Source: Azorinus chamasolen
Taxonomy: Eukaryota > Mollusca > Bivalvia > Cardiida > Solecurtidae
Assembly: GCA_963576725.1 (NCBI GenBank)
Contig: OY755239.1
Location: 57,622,453 to 57,686,452, forward strand
Length of the DNA: 64,000 nt
Direction: 5' to 3'
The notes under the pieces were generated by a model. It saw only the letters and a program-made list of their open reading frames with translations. It was not told where the DNA came from and made no database searches. Shown piece after piece: positions 1-8,805 of the stretch (positions are counted from its first letter, which is position 1; each line of letters starts with the position of its first letter). Both the position numbers and the translations under genes were made by a program.

Positions 1-269
1 ATATACCGTATGCTCCCTAATAAACGCCCACATTCTAATAAACGCCTTCTTATTTCGGGGTGGGTGTTAAACTAACCAACAATAAAACATCGAAACCCCC
101 ATATAATAACCATTCTTTTTTAAAGAAAGAAAGTAAACATCGAAACAGATCGACGTTTATGCATTTTGCAACAGGAAAAGAGTTAAGAGAATCTGTTTAA
201 TCGTTATATGACTTCGTCTTACATGGCTTCCTCACATTATTGTAGAGAGTAAGCGGTCATGCTGTATGT
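1..269. other. No recognisable feature
   Basis: AT-rich sequence with two short echoes of a TAATAAACGCC motif near positions 20-50. No exon, RNA gene or repeat family could be supported. Confidence 0.4.
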
Positions 270-515
270 CCCTTCGCTTGCTGAATTTTAAAATACACTT
301 CTCCTTCTTTACCCATGCCCTGTTGTATAATTAGATATGTCTTCACTGTGTACAAGTATTGCACTGTGCAATCACTGCTGTGGAGTGCACTGGTTGCACA
401 ATCAACTTGTAAATAGTGCAGACCCTGATGAGACAGCTCCTGCAGGAGCTGTCTCATCTGGGTCTTCACTATTTACAGGTACGTATATTGACGTGGATAG
501 CAAGCGAAGGGTTAA
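270..515 (+). mobile_element. MITE family A, copy 1
   Basis: Family A is about 250 bp with inverted ends CCCTTCGCTTGCT / AGCAAGCGAAGGG. Its central hairpin (412-475) folds around CTCCTGCAGGAG and is flanked by AAATAGTGCAGACCC-type arms. There is no reading frame for a transposase. The right end carries TTAA (512-515), shared with the next element. The left flank reads GTCCC, so the left TTAA has been lost. Ends starting CCCTT next to TTAA are typical of piggyBac-class elements. Five other copies occur, and three of them are cleanly nested in older repeats. Confidence 0.85.
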
Positions 516-738
516 CCCTTTCCTTCATATAAACGGCGTTCCACACATGTGTTCACGGAGTAGGAACCTATAGGAACAGTATGAATAATGTGTGCTGTGT
601 TTGCTTATGACATGATATGGATCTGATTCTTCAGTTTGTTTGTCAAAGCAAATTTGAATTCGTACATTATAAAATTCAGCTAATGGATATGTTTTATGTC
701 ATTTTTCTTTACATGGATATTCAACAGGGAAGGGTTAA
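512..738 (-). mobile_element. MITE family B, copy 1
   Basis: Family B is the commonest element here. It is about 230-250 bp with TTAACCCTTTCCCTGTT at one end and GGGAAAGGGTTAA at the other. Its hairpin core is flanked by AAACAGAGTAGACCC and GGGTCTACTCTGTTTGC. This copy is reversed and bounded by TTAA on both sides (512-515, 735-738). Its hairpin core is degraded. Confidence 0.8.
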
Positions 739-740
739 CA

Positions 741-963
741 TTAACCCTTTCACCGCCAATGTCGTAAAAAGGCACCAGGACCAATAGTGCAGTCCCAGAT
801 CAGACGTCGACCGACTAGGAACTTCACGTTTTGTCTCAATGTCTTTTTCTATATCTGTGCTTTATTTCTTTTAATTTTGCATATCTTAGTTTCTTATTTT
901 ACCGACTGATTTACCAAATCTGAATGCAGACGACAGTTAGAAATTTGGCACCAAAAAGGTTAA
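741..963 (+). mobile_element. MITE family G, copy 1
   Basis: Family G is about 225-245 bp and starts TTAACCCTTTCACCGCCAAT. It has a core between GTGCAGTCCCAGATCAGACG and a GGACTTCAC motif, and ends GGCRCCRAAAGGGTTAA. This copy lies between TTAA at 741-744 and 960-963. One arm of its hairpin is largely deleted. Confidence 0.8.
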
Positions 964-984
964 AGTTAGTGCCGATTGTTTTAT

Positions 985-1186
985 TGCAAAGCGTTACCGC
1001 CTATTTGGCCATCCGCCACCGAACTTGCATTTGTAAACAGGTTGGATCCAGATGAAACACCGAGTAACTCTGTTTCATCAGGATCAAACCTGTTTGACCC
1101 TTGGTCAATACTATAAAAACACTTGATCAAATCTGAAGTAGTCAAAATTGCACAAGATCCAAATTGGAGCAGACATTGAGTGAAAG
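985..1186 (+). mobile_element. MITE family H, truncated copy
   Basis: Family H carries a hairpin of the form AACAGnTTGGATCC...GGATCCAAnCTGTTTG around an ACTCGG-like centre. A long right arm follows, reading GACACTCGGTCAATAGTTTC and then GTCAAAATTGCACGAGATCC. Here the hairpin is at 1035-1092 and the right arm runs to about 1186, where it joins a C-type fragment. Confidence 0.7.
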
Positions 1187-1312
1187 TCATGCTGAAAGCT
1201 CCTAGAGGAGCTTAGCTTTCTGCATAACGTTCACCCTGCATTAAGGTGACGCCTGTCTCCAAGACCGATATTTATAATAAACTGAACGTGCGGTCTAGAG
1301 ATATTTTACTGT
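1182..1312 (+). mobile_element. C3-type MITE, right half
   Basis: Contains GAAAGTCATGC, a degenerate GCTCCTAGAGGAGC centre, a CACCCTGCATTAAG arm and a terminal TCTAGAGATATTTTACTG followed by TA. The left half is missing. It was probably lost at the junction with the family H copy. Confidence 0.6.
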
Positions 1313-1346
1313 AAACAAACAAACATTCAAAGCCGTATATACTCAC

Positions 1347-1475
1347 ATTGAACGGTGACTTTCATTTTGCGATTAGCTGGATTTCCTATTCCGTTTGAGG
1401 CCACACACATATATTCGTCCTCGCAATAACGAGAAATGTTTGTGATTTTGAGTTGTTCCCCTTCTTTGTCGATTG
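1347..1475 (-). CDS. Lachesin/IgLON-like gene, exon encoding second half of Ig domain 2
   Basis: Read on the minus strand, the acceptor TTTCAG lies just before 1475 and the donor GTGAGT just after 1347. The exon is 129 nt, with 2 nt completing the codon split with the exon at 2430-2576 and 1 nt left over, so both introns are phase 1. It encodes GEQLKITNISR and then DEYMCVASNG. These hold strands E-F, the second disulfide cysteine of Ig2, and the family-typical ASNG turn. It ends in a KVTVQ strand G. The next exon (expected Ig3) should lie to the left, partly outside the window. Assignment to lachesin/neurotrimin rests on pattern only. Confidence 0.85.
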
Positions 1476-1571
1476 CTGAAAGTAGATGAATAAGTTTGTA
1501 ACTATAAGTTACATTCCTCCTTTCATGTCAAAGTTTATGTAAATGCATCTAATGTTATTGATGTGTAACCT

Positions 1572-1737
1572 CAACCCATTCGCTACCAAATGGTCTGCAA
1601 AATGTCTCGCCTGATACAAATTCCCTTTGTTTAATTTTCGAAATACATTACCACAGTAACACATATTTTGGATCCTGGTGAGACGCCGAGTTACTGTAAA
1701 CTGTTTGCATAGGAAACCATAGCTGTGGCATTGGCAG
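1572..1737 (+). mobile_element. MITE family F, degraded copy
   Basis: Family F starts CCCTTTCGCTGCCAAA and ends GGCATTGGCAGCGAAAGGG. Its core hairpin is the same TTGGATCC...GGATCCAA type as in H. This copy has CCCATTCGCTACCAAA, half a core hairpin (1670-1712) and GGCATTGGCAG, without the terminal AAAGGGTTAA. It lies in the intron between the two Ig2 exons. Confidence 0.6.
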
Positions 1738-1957
1738 TAAAATAATTACTGTGAGAATAATACACAGTTGAATTACTATAACACCATATTATAGTTTTCA
1801 TCACCGTGGGCTTGGTCAGGTAAGTCGTAATCAAACTAACAGTCGTTTCCTTCTTATTAATATATATACTCATGTAAGAAGTAAAGACATCATAAATATC
1901 AATTAGAAATGTTGTATATTTTATTAAATAATTTTGGTCAACGACAGAAACTGTATC

Positions 1958-2160
1958 CAGTAAAACCACTCTAATCCGGCCACCCAAAAGAGGTAAAATT
2001 ATTGGTGATAAAGGCAGGTGGTGGCTTAATGCAGGACAAAAGTAATGCAGAAAACTCCTAGAGGAGCTTTCTGCATTACTTTTGTCCTGAATTAAGCAAC
2101 CACCTGCTTATAGACTCCCATGTTTATGCATTAAGTGGTCGCATTAGAGGGGTTCTACTG
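1958..2160. mobile_element. MITE family C2, copy 1
   Basis: C2 has CAGTARAACCCCTCTAATGCG ends and a long inner palindrome. The palindrome arm reads GGTGGTTGCTTAATGCAGGA, then AAAGTAATGCAGAAAGCTCC, and is mirrored on the other side. This copy's palindrome spans about 2018-2107, and it ends TTCTACTG followed by TA. The CAG ends next to TA suggest a pogo/Tc1-class non-autonomous element. It lies within the Ig2 intron. Confidence 0.8.
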
Positions 2161-2174
2161 TAATTATATTACAT

Positions 2175-2262
2175 TATTGCATAATCAAGCAGAGCTGGCC
2201 CTGATCAAAGGGCTCTGACAGGAGTCATCTGATATGTGCATTTTCTGTTTGCAAATCATTTA
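2175..2262 (-). mobile_element. Family B fragment
   Basis: A remnant of the B core with AGCAGAGCTGGCCCTGATC on one side and a TCTGTTTGC arm on the other. No ends are preserved. Confidence 0.45.
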
Positions 2263-2284
2263 CAATGTATTCATTCCCATACCT

Positions 2285-2416
2285 AATCATCGCATTATAA
2301 TAATTGCATATCCATTTTACATTGGTAATACTCGCACCCCAACTTTAATCATCGCATCAGAAGTTAATCATCGCATCTCATACTTAATCATCGCATCCCC
2401 AATAAAACCATCGCAT
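2285..2416 (-). repeat. Short repeats of TAATCATCGCAT beside a splice donor
   Basis: AATCATCGCAT occurs at 2285-2295, 2347-2357, 2366-2376 and 2386-2396, and as AACCATCGCAT at 2406-2416. The last four are spaced 19-20 bp apart. In the gene's sense (minus strand) they read ATGCGATGATTA and start 13 nt into the intron, after the donor at 2429. They could be a decayed tandem array or an intronic splicing element. Confidence 0.6.
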
Positions 2417-2429
2417 GCGTATACCGTAC

Positions 2430-2576
2430 CTTCTTTGGGTATGTGTGAGTCATACACGTATGTCCTGTACCACGTTATCCTTGGCTCTGGATTACCATGT
2501 GCTTTGCACCAGAGGTTTACCGTGGAACCCTCTATCACATCTTTATCCCCAGCGTCTTTGAGTATTATTGGCGGTT
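2430..2576 (-). CDS. Lachesin/IgLON-like gene, exon encoding first half of Ig domain 2
   Basis: The minus-strand acceptor TTTCAG ends at 2577 and the donor GTACGG follows 2430. The 147-nt exon takes 2 nt of a split codon at its start and leaves 1 nt at its end, fitting both neighbouring exons. It encodes PPIILKDAG, then EGSTVNLWCKAHGNPEPRI and TWYR. These are the linker into Ig2, the first disulfide cysteine, the G-P turn and the core tryptophan. The Ig domain is split by a phase 1 intron, with its second half at 1347-1475. The intron between them (954 bp) carries F and C2 MITEs and the ATGCGATGATTA repeats. Confidence 0.88.
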
Positions 2577-2810
2577 CTGAAATCAAGACACGTCATTTTG
2601 GTTGTGGGGTTTGTTTTAGAGGTCTGTCCGGTCTGGTTGATCAGTATACCAATGACTGTTATCATTGCACACATTTGTATTGTTTATTGCACACATAAAA
2701 CATCCAATACATTTGTACTTGCAACTGGAACAACAAGAAAACGTCTACTAAAGGACAGTCAGTAGATAGTTTAAATCGTGGAGTTGTTGGTTTGTTCAAG
2801 CCAAAAAGCC

Positions 2811-3055
2811 TCAACCCTTTCGGCGCCATATTTCTAATTGTTGTCTGCAAACCAATTTTGTTAAATCATTCGGTACAATAAGGAAATGAGATTAATAAAT
2901 GCAATTTCAAAGGAATAAAGCACATATATAGAAATAGAGTTTGAAACAAAAAGTGAAGTCCCTGATCAGACGCCGCCTTTTCAAGGCGGCGTCTGATCTT
3001 GGACTGCACTATTTGTCGTGGTGCATTTTCGTGACATTGGCGGTGAAAGGGTTAA
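2811..3055 (-). mobile_element. MITE family G, copy 2 (best preserved core)
   Basis: Reversed copy ending AAGGGTTAA (TTAA 3052-3055). The left flank is TCAA, a mutated TTAA. The central palindrome (about 2955-3022) folds around CGCCTTTTCAAGGCG with arms AGTCCC-GATCAGACGC, so it keeps the AAATAGTGCAG frame seen in family A. Confidence 0.8.
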
Positions 3056-3270
3056 ACTCTTTCGCTCCAAATGTCGCCTCTGTCTTTACTTTTGCAAACA
3101 GTTTGAAACCAGGTGAGGCATAAAGCAACTCGGCGACTCATCAAGATCCAAACTGTTTGTTACCGTGACTGGCTTTTGAAACACAAATGTAGAAATATAA
3201 TATATAAAATGGAAAATTGTAGCAGACGACAAAGCTTGCAGACGACAAGATTTTGCATCGAAAGAGTTAA
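3052..3270 (+). mobile_element. MITE family F, copy 2
   Basis: Starts TTAAACTCTTTCGCTCCAAA and ends CATCGAAAGAGTTAA. The core AACAGTTTG...CAAACTGTTTG is partly degraded (3098-3163). It shares TTAA 3052-3055 with G copy 2, so one of the two inserted at the edge of the other. Confidence 0.7.
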
Positions 3271-3390
3271 CCCATACATATGTAACAATATAAACGCAAC
3301 CAGGTATTTGCAAACGGCTTTGATGCTGAAGAGATGCTGGATAATTCGATGTCTCATCAGGATCCAAGCTGTTGAACTCTCGGCCTATAG
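3267..3390 (+). mobile_element. Family H-type fragment
   Basis: TTAACCCATAC start, TTTGCAAACGGCTTTGATG arm, then GATGTCTCATCAGGATCCAA and a trailing CTCGG arm. It is cut off by the C1 element at 3401. Confidence 0.5.
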
Positions 3391-3400
3391 TTTATCAATA

Positions 3401-3604
3401 CAGTAAAACCTCTCCATAACGGCCACTAAAGTATATTAATTATTTTATATTTAGGGTAGGTGGCCGCTTAAGGCAATGTGGAAATAAAACAGATCGCTCC
3501 TATAGGAGCGTTCTGTTTTACCTTCACCTTGCTTTAAGCCACCACCTGCATTTTACACAAAATACTTGATGTAATTTAGTGGCCTTTATAGAGAGGTTTT
3601 ACTG
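3401..3604. mobile_element. MITE family C1, copy 1
   Basis: C1 ends are CAGTAAAACCTCTCTATAAC and the inverse. The inner palindrome reads GGTGGCTGCTTAAAGCAAGG, then GAAAGTAAAACAGAACGCTC around CGCTCCTATAGGAGCG. This copy has TA on the left (3399-3400) and CA on the right. It is near full length, about 204 bp. Confidence 0.85.
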
Positions 3605-3633
3605 CACCTTGCAAGAATCGGACGGATCGGAAA

Positions 3634-3865
3634 TTAACCCTTTTCTTATTCAATATTCGTGTTAGAAATAACAACGTCATGAATATTTATTAGCTGAAAC
3701 TTTATAATGTAAACTGTCCAATGAAATAGTATTTGCTTTGAAAAAAAAATATATTGTAGAATCAAATTTATATCATGTAAAAATCAAATAGAGCAGATTC
3801 TATAGGAACCGTCTGATCTGGGTCTACTCTGTTTGGAAATGCTTTTATATGATCGAAAGGGTTAA
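3634..3865 (+). mobile_element. MITE family B, copy 2
   Basis: TTAA at both edges. The left arm is of the GAATATTCGTGTTAGAAATAA type and the core is shortened (AAATAGAGCAGATTC ... GGGTCTACTCTGTTTGG). The right end is TCGAAAGGGTTAA. Confidence 0.8.
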
Positions 3866-3908
3866 GTAGATATCATTACTACAGCAGGCTAACGGTTTAA
3901 CTTGTGTA

Positions 3909-3921
3909 CCCCCCCCCCCCC
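3909..3921. repeat. Poly-C run
   Basis: Thirteen consecutive C bases between family B copy 2 and foldback D1. Confidence 0.9.
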
Positions 3922-3954
3922 TCCATTCCTCCCTACGTTCATCAAGCCGTCCCA

Positions 3955-4145
3955 CTAATGATGCGCAAGTTAAAACATTTTTCAAAAATAACTTCTTTAG
4001 TTCTAGATCTACACCAAACTCTATGTTGTGACTCCTTTTTAGAATCGTCTCGAACAGGCGATTCTAAAGAGTAGTCACAACATAGGGTTTGGTGGTGAGA
4101 TGACGAGTTTAGTACTTGAGTACGCATCTCTATCTGTTGCTAAGG
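3955..4145. repeat. Foldback family D, copy 1
   Basis: Family D has a near-perfect palindrome (here 4012-4094) of the form CACCAAACCCTATGTTGTGA, then CCACTCTTTAGAATCGTCTC, mirrored around TCGAAGAGA-like centres. Outer arms carry TTTTCAAGAATAACTTCTTT and TTTAGTATTTGAGTACGCA. No target duplication is obvious. Five further copies are present. Confidence 0.75.
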
Positions 4146-4170
4146 TATATCAATGATTTACACTTCACAC

Positions 4171-4618
4171 TTAACCCTTTTCCTGTTGACTATGTACATA
4201 TGTAAGAAATATGTACATCATGAATATTCATAAACTCAACTTTTGCACTGATATACAGCAATACCTCTCTATAACGGCCACTAAATTACATCAAGTATTT
4301 TGTGTTAAAGGCATGTGGTTGCTTAAAGCAAGGTGAAAGTAAAACAGAACGCTCCTATAGGGGCGTTCTGTTTTACTTTCACCTTGCTTTCAGCAGCCAC
4401 CTGCCCTAATTTACGAACTAATTAACACAATTGAGTGACCGTTATAGAGAGGTTTTACTGTACATGTAAACAGGATCTTTTGGTAGACACTGTAGAATCA
4501 GATATATTATAAGTTTATATGAAAGCAGAGCAGACCCATACCAAGACAGATCTTACAGGAGACGTCTGGTCTGGATCTACTCTGTTTGCAAAAAATCGTT
4601 TATAATAGAAAGGGTTAA
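4171..4618 (+). mobile_element. MITE family B copy 3, split by a C1 insertion
   Basis: The left part (4171-4255) and right part (4461-4618) together form one B element with TTAA at both outer edges. The interruption is C1 copy 2, with TA on both sides. The right part still contains AGCAGAGCAGACCC and GGATCTACTCTGTTTGC. Confidence 0.85.
4256..4460. mobile_element. MITE family C1, copy 2 (nested in B)
   Basis: Full length, with TA duplicated at 4254-4255 and 4461-4462. The palindrome is nearly perfect around CGCTCCTATAGGGGCG. It sits at the same place within B as C1 copy 3 does in another B element. Confidence 0.88.
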
Positions 4619-4976
4619 GGAATTACGCAACAAAAGGATCTTTCGTTGTATCAGAATCCTCTCTTTGGACCGTCCATCGAAACAGCAACTTACTATTAAA
4701 TAAACAAACAAATCTGAACTAAAACAAATGCTTGCAAGAAAACGCCATACTGCATTTACACCGATATTTATTAAATCATTACATGTGTATTATAGTAAAG
4801 TACTAAATCTACTGTGAGTCTTATCCGATGTACGTTTTGAAAGATGCAAAAAGATGACTGTAACCCCTAGCGCTTGGTTGGACTTTATCGAATACGATAG
4901 CCGACCATATACATGTACATAACCCCTAGTTTGCCTAGCATGACCTAGAAGGCATTTACAAACAGCTTGCTCCGGG
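4619..4976. other. Intronic sequence without recognised features
   Basis: Lies in the intron between the exons at 5243-5447 and 2430-2576. No repeat family or exon could be supported. Confidence 0.4.
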
Positions 4977-4978
4977 GT

Positions 4979-5090
4979 TATAAAACGGTTAGTTTGAGTC
5001 TGAAATCATTCTCAAACATCTGATTGGTCAGATTCTGACCAATCAGATCCTTGAGAATGATCTCAGACTCAGATTCAGAAGTTTTATAAT
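4979..5090. repeat. Foldback family J, copy 1
   Basis: Family J begins and ends with TTATAAAACG-like arms. Its inner stem contains GATTGGTCAGATT / AATCTGACCAATC, flanked by GAGTCTGA-type motifs. This copy's centre reads GATTCTGACC. Flanking sequence (AAACAGCTTG before, GAATCCAGATGA after) suggests it sits inside an H-type element. Confidence 0.7.
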
Positions 5091-5242
5091 ATTGAACCCT
5101 TGAATCCAGATGATACACTATGTACATGTACATGTTCTAGGTCTTTCATCGGGAACAGTATAGTACTGACCTAACAGTAGTAACATAATATGATTTGCAA
5201 CATATCAGAATATGTCATAAAAGATAAAACATGGCATCTTAC

Positions 5243-5447
5243 CCGAGACCACAAGTGTAATTTTCTTGGATTTGGTGGGCGACGTATTGATTCTACATTG
5301 GTATTCTCCAGCATCGTCCGGGCGCACCTGTCGTATATGAAGATTCCATTCTTGTTTCACTGGTCTCTCAATTGTCATCCTCATGTCGTGGATTACACGT
5401 TGGTCCATAACAGACAAAACCTTCAACCTAGGATCCATCCAGGCAAC
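5243..5447 (-). CDS. Lachesin/IgLON-like gene, exon encoding second part of Ig domain 1
   Basis: The minus-strand acceptor CTTTAG ends at 5448 and the donor GTAAGA follows 5243. The 205-nt exon starts in phase 0 and ends in phase 1. It encodes VAWMDPRLKVLS, then EWNLHIRQVRPDDAGEYQC and a SKKITLVVS strand. These give the core tryptophan, the W-x-L-x-I segment, the D-x-G-x-Y-x-C motif with the second cysteine, and the last strand of a V-set domain. The order (V-A-W, then W-N-L-H-I) is characteristic of lachesin/IgLON-like Ig1. Splicing to the 2430-2576 exon gives VVS-E-PPII across the domain boundary. Confidence 0.9.
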
Positions 5448-5534
5448 CTAAAGTAAACACAATCACTTGATATACAGACTGTTTAAACCCTTCGGTAAGT
5501 ATCATTGCCATTTTAAGACAGTCGGTTGCTTAAC

Positions 5535-5665
5535 CTGTTTGTGGCCAGTGTCCTTTAAAAGGGACGTAGGCAAACAGTGAAGACCCAGATCAGAGGGCTC
5601 CCGATGGAGCCCTCTGATCAGGGTATGCACTGTTTGCTGAACCCACCGATGTCAATGGCTTGTTC
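5535..5665. mobile_element. Family I-type hairpin fragment
   Basis: Near-perfect palindrome at 5573-5637: GCAAACAGTGAAGACCC and GGGTATGCACTGTTTGC around GGGCTCCCGATGGAGCCC. The outer arms are too diverged to place the ends. It lies upstream of the Ig1 exon within the large intron. Confidence 0.6.
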
Positions 5666-5774
5666 CAACAAATATTCTGTTAGCTGTGCCCCCCTCGATA
5701 AAAAACGGAGTCTTCCACAATGACATTTGGACGAGTTTTCTTTAAATAATGTGGGAATAAATGGGTTAATACGG

Positions 5775-5985
5775 AACGTGCTCCTGTATGAACTTTCTGC
5801 ATTACTTTAGTTCTTCATAATGCAAACATCTGCTTTAAAATATAAATATGTTTATTCCTAAAGTGGTTGCTTTAGAGGAGTTCTAGAGGATCTTTCTGTA
5901 TGACTTTCACCATTCATTAAACAACAATCTGCCTAAAAGTATCTAAATTCCTCTCTACTAGAATTCCGGTTTAGAGGGCTTTACA
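5775..5985. mobile_element. Two C-type MITE right halves in tandem
   Basis: A C2 right half (5775-5882, ending GTGGTTGCTTTAGAGGAG) is followed by a C3 right half (5885-5985, with CTACTAGAATTCCGGTTTAG). Both lack left halves. Confidence 0.5.
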
Positions 5986-6088
5986 TAAAATACGCTGGTG
6001 TATAATAGACAACAGTTTCAATCAGCTGTATGTTCACTCATTTTCGTCACTAGATTTGAATGGAGAGATTTTGATATTTCAGGACATA

Positions 6089-6340
6089 TTAACCATTCTC
6101 TTGCTGAATTTTAAAATACATTGCTCCTTATTTACCCTTGTCCTGTTTCATAATTACATATATCTTCACTGTGTACAAGTATTTCACTACATGCATTCAC
6201 TGCTGTGGAGTGCACTGGTTGCACAATCAACTTGTAAATAGTGCAGACCCTGATGAGACAGCTCCTGCAGGAGCTGTCTCATCTGGGTCTTCACTATTTA
6301 CAGGTAGGTATATTGACGTGAATAGCAAGCGAAGGGTTAA
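6089..6340 (+). mobile_element. MITE family A, copy 2
   Basis: Full length with TTAA at 6089-6092 and 6337-6340. The hairpin around AGCTCCTGCAGGAGCT is identical in plan to copy 1. The left end is slightly diverged (CCATTCTCTTGCT). Confidence 0.9.
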
Positions 6341-6597
6341 ACTTATACATATCTACCACATTTGATCACATCTGTATTTAGGAACTCTCATACGAAGTAG
6401 TATCCCATATTCAATGTGGTAACAAGGAAGACAACACCGCAAATGCATTTTGTATACGCCAATGCGGTCAGCTTTTTTGTGCAAATGACCGCCGTATGAC
6501 GTACTGCATACAATTGTACGTAAATGCACAGAGAAGGGTGCACATTTTCCATACGGGTGATAAGAAAATAATTGACGTGCTCCATATATAGTGTCAA

Positions 6598-6735
6598 CTT
6601 TCTAAGAGCTGCATTGGACCAAGTGTCTTTGAAAAACTATTGACCGAATGTAAAACAGCTTAAATCGTAAAACGAGTTTCATCTGGATCCAAGTTGGTTG
6701 CAGGCCCAGGTCGCAGTATAAAGGGTAGCATCCCA
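6598..6735 (-). mobile_element. Family H remnant
   Basis: Contains GAAAAACTATTGACCGAATG and TCATCTGGATCCAAG followed by GGTTGCAGGCCCAGGTCG. The ends and one hairpin arm are lost. Confidence 0.45.
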
Positions 6736-6934
6736 ATGTAAAGTACATACAGATTCTCTCATGATAGCGAATTTCACCCGTGTACGAGAAGTCCTTACGC
6801 CTTTGATTAGGATCCAAACTGACTAAGACCCGTGTCTTTATTTCACTCTTTAAACCATGATTTATTAGAATGGAACAGCCCATCATTTTTTAACAATGAT
6901 GTCCAATCAGTATGAAAGGCTTATACTTGCTAGA

Positions 6935-7061
6935 GAATTGTGAATGCCAAACAGTGGAGACCCTGATCAGATGGCTCCTAGAGGAGCCATCTGATCTGGG
7001 TCGCAACTGTTTGCAAATGAAAGTACTTGTGTGTCACGTGTCCCGAGTTCAAAGGGTTAAA
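6935..7061 (-). mobile_element. MITE family I, partial copy
   Basis: The hairpin at 6952-7014 is nearly perfect, around GGCTCCTAGAGGAGCC with CAAACAGTGGAGACC arms. The right end is CACGTGTCCCGAG...AAAGGGTTAA (TTAA 7058-7061). The left end is not clear. Confidence 0.6.
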
Positions 7062-7352
7062 TGCATCGAAGAAGAATCTCCGAGAATTTGCAGCGGGCGA
7101 TATGTTTGCACACCGTTACTCAGCGTGCAAATATGAAGTATTCAACACAAACTAATAACCTAAATGGTTTGGTGTGGGGCTAGGAGACGTCAAACGTATC
7201 CATTTATCAAATGGATTTGAGGTATTGTTTGACAAGAGTAAACAATACATACGTGTCTTCGGAGATTAATCACGATAGAATGGAGTCAATTATACAAAGT
7301 AGACTATTCCCAAATATAAGTCCAGGAGGTCAAATTGGGAATCCCATGTCTT
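7062..7352. other. Intronic sequence without recognised features
   Basis: No repeat or exon could be supported. It includes AAACAATACATACG-type unique sequence. Confidence 0.35.
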
Positions 7353-7402
7353 CATGTATGTATTTTGTGTGAATGAACAATGCAGCTCCTATGAAACTAG
7401 AA

Positions 7403-7543
7403 TCAACCCTTTCCCCAATAAAAACGCCTTTAATGCCTTTACCAGAAAAAACAACAAAACAACAAGAACAACAGTAGGCCCAGAAAAGATAGCTGCTACA
7501 GGAATATCCCCTGACCAGTGTTTGCTCTTGCTGCTTATGCAAT
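7403..7543 (-). mobile_element. Family B, truncated copy
   Basis: Starts CAACCCTTTCCCCAATAAAAACGCC and keeps a degraded core, ending at the C2 element. Its left flank (7353-7402) is repeated at 7750-7795. Confidence 0.55.
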
Positions 7544-7545
7544 TA

Positions 7546-7750
7546 CAGTAGAACCCCTCTATTGCGACCACTGAATGAATAAAAATGGGTGTCTTTATAA
7601 GCAGGTGGTTGCTTAATGCAGGACAAAAGTAATGCAGAAATCTCCTCTAGGAGCTTTCTGCATTACTTTTGTCCTGCATTAAGCTACCACCTGCATCTAG
7701 CATCTATAATTATACCTCTTTCAGGTGGTCGCATTAGCGGGGTTTTACTG
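7546..7750. mobile_element. MITE family C2, copy 2
   Basis: Full length, with TA at 7544-7545 and 7751-7752. CAGTAGAACCCCTCTATTGC left end, GCGGGGTTTTACTG right end, and a long near-perfect palindrome (about 7608-7693). Confidence 0.88.
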
Positions 7751-7795
7751 TATATCTATTTTGTGTGAATGAGCAATGCAGCTCTAAAACTAGAA

Positions 7796-8297
7796 TTAAC
7801 CCTTTCCTCAGTATAAACGCCTTTTAACCCTTTCCCTGTTCTGTATTTAGTCCAATTTGAAATACCTTTTGAATATTCATAGACAAAATAATTATAATAA
7901 AATATGAAAGGTGGAACATTGTAGGCAATTTTAGAATCTTAAGAGGCAGGTCTATCAAATTCCATTAGTAAACAGAGCAGGCCCTGATCAGACGTCTCCT
8001 ATACATGTAGGAGCCGTCTGATCTGGGTCTACTCTGTTTGCGAATGTTTGAAAATGCGTTTACTAGTATATGGCGGGAAATGATTAACGCCTTTACAAAA
8101 ATAAACAGTAGACCCAGACCAGATAGCCCCTACAGGAATATCGTCTGAACAGGGTCTACTCTGGCTGCTTATGGTATCATACAGAGCTGATCATTCATTA
8201 TATTATGCATAGAATGTATGCCATTTTAAACATTAAGTTAATTAACATGCGTACATACATTATTTCGTTCATGAATATTTATGGCGTATACCGTTAA
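7796..8297 (-). mobile_element. MITE family B (outer copy of a B-in-B nest)
   Basis: The left piece (7796-7823) and right piece (8088-8297) form one reversed B element. The inner B copy entered at the TTAA in CCTTTTAACGCC, a motif present in intact B copies. The core is degraded (CAGTAGACCCAGACCAGATA). Confidence 0.75.
7824..8087 (+). mobile_element. MITE family B, inner copy (a subtype)
   Basis: TTAA at 7824-7827 and 8084-8087. The a subtype has a left arm CTGTTCTGTATTTAGTCCAA in place of CTGTTGAATATTCATG. The core has GAGCAGGCCCTGATCAGACG and GGGTCTACTCTGTTTGC, with TACATGTA inserted at the centre. Confidence 0.85.
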
Positions 8298-8525
8298 CCA
8301 TTTTCTTCATATAAGCGCCTTTTCATGCATTTGCATACAGAGTAGATCCATATAAGACAGTTCCGAATGGAGCCCCTGTTCTGGGTCTACTTTGTTTGCT
8401 TATGGTATAATATCTGATTCTACAGTTTCTACATCCTGTGTAGATATGCCATTATAAAACATCGGCTAATAAATATGCGTGATGTTAGTATCTCTTACAA
8501 GTATATTAAACTGGGAAAGGGTTAA
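8294..8525 (-). mobile_element. MITE family B, copy at 8.3 kb
   Basis: Starts TTAACCATTTTCTTCATATA and ends CTGGGAAAGGGTTAA. TTAA is present at both edges, the left one shared with the previous nest. Core palindrome weakened. Confidence 0.75.
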
Positions 8526-8805
8526 TCGACCGTTGGATGGATAAACATAGGTAAGAGATATATAAAACAAACAGATAAGTAACCGTGTATTCCATAAAGA
8601 GAAATAATGGACCCAAACAGACAGATCCGGTAGGAGTCATTTGATCTGGGTCTGCTCTGTTTGCTTATAGAACTATGTATAAATGATCCTATCGTTTCTG
8701 TAATGACCAATCTTCCCTGTGCTCATGTGTTATTGTAAAACAACAATCAAAATAATATTTCTGATGTCGTTATTTTTACATGAATATATCTACTCATAGA
8801 GTTAA
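8522..8805 (-). mobile_element. MITE family B, diverged copy
   Basis: Bounded by TTAA but with an atypical left end. The core GACCCAAACAGACAGATCC / TGATCTGGGTCTGCTCTG and the right arm GATGTCGTTATTTTTACATG are recognisable. Confidence 0.6.

Noticed and set aside
337..573. Small open frames repeated in several places (for example CNHCCGVHWLHNQLVNSADPDE)
   Set aside because: These are translations of family A MITEs. They recur only because the element recurs, and each reading frame crosses the hairpin.
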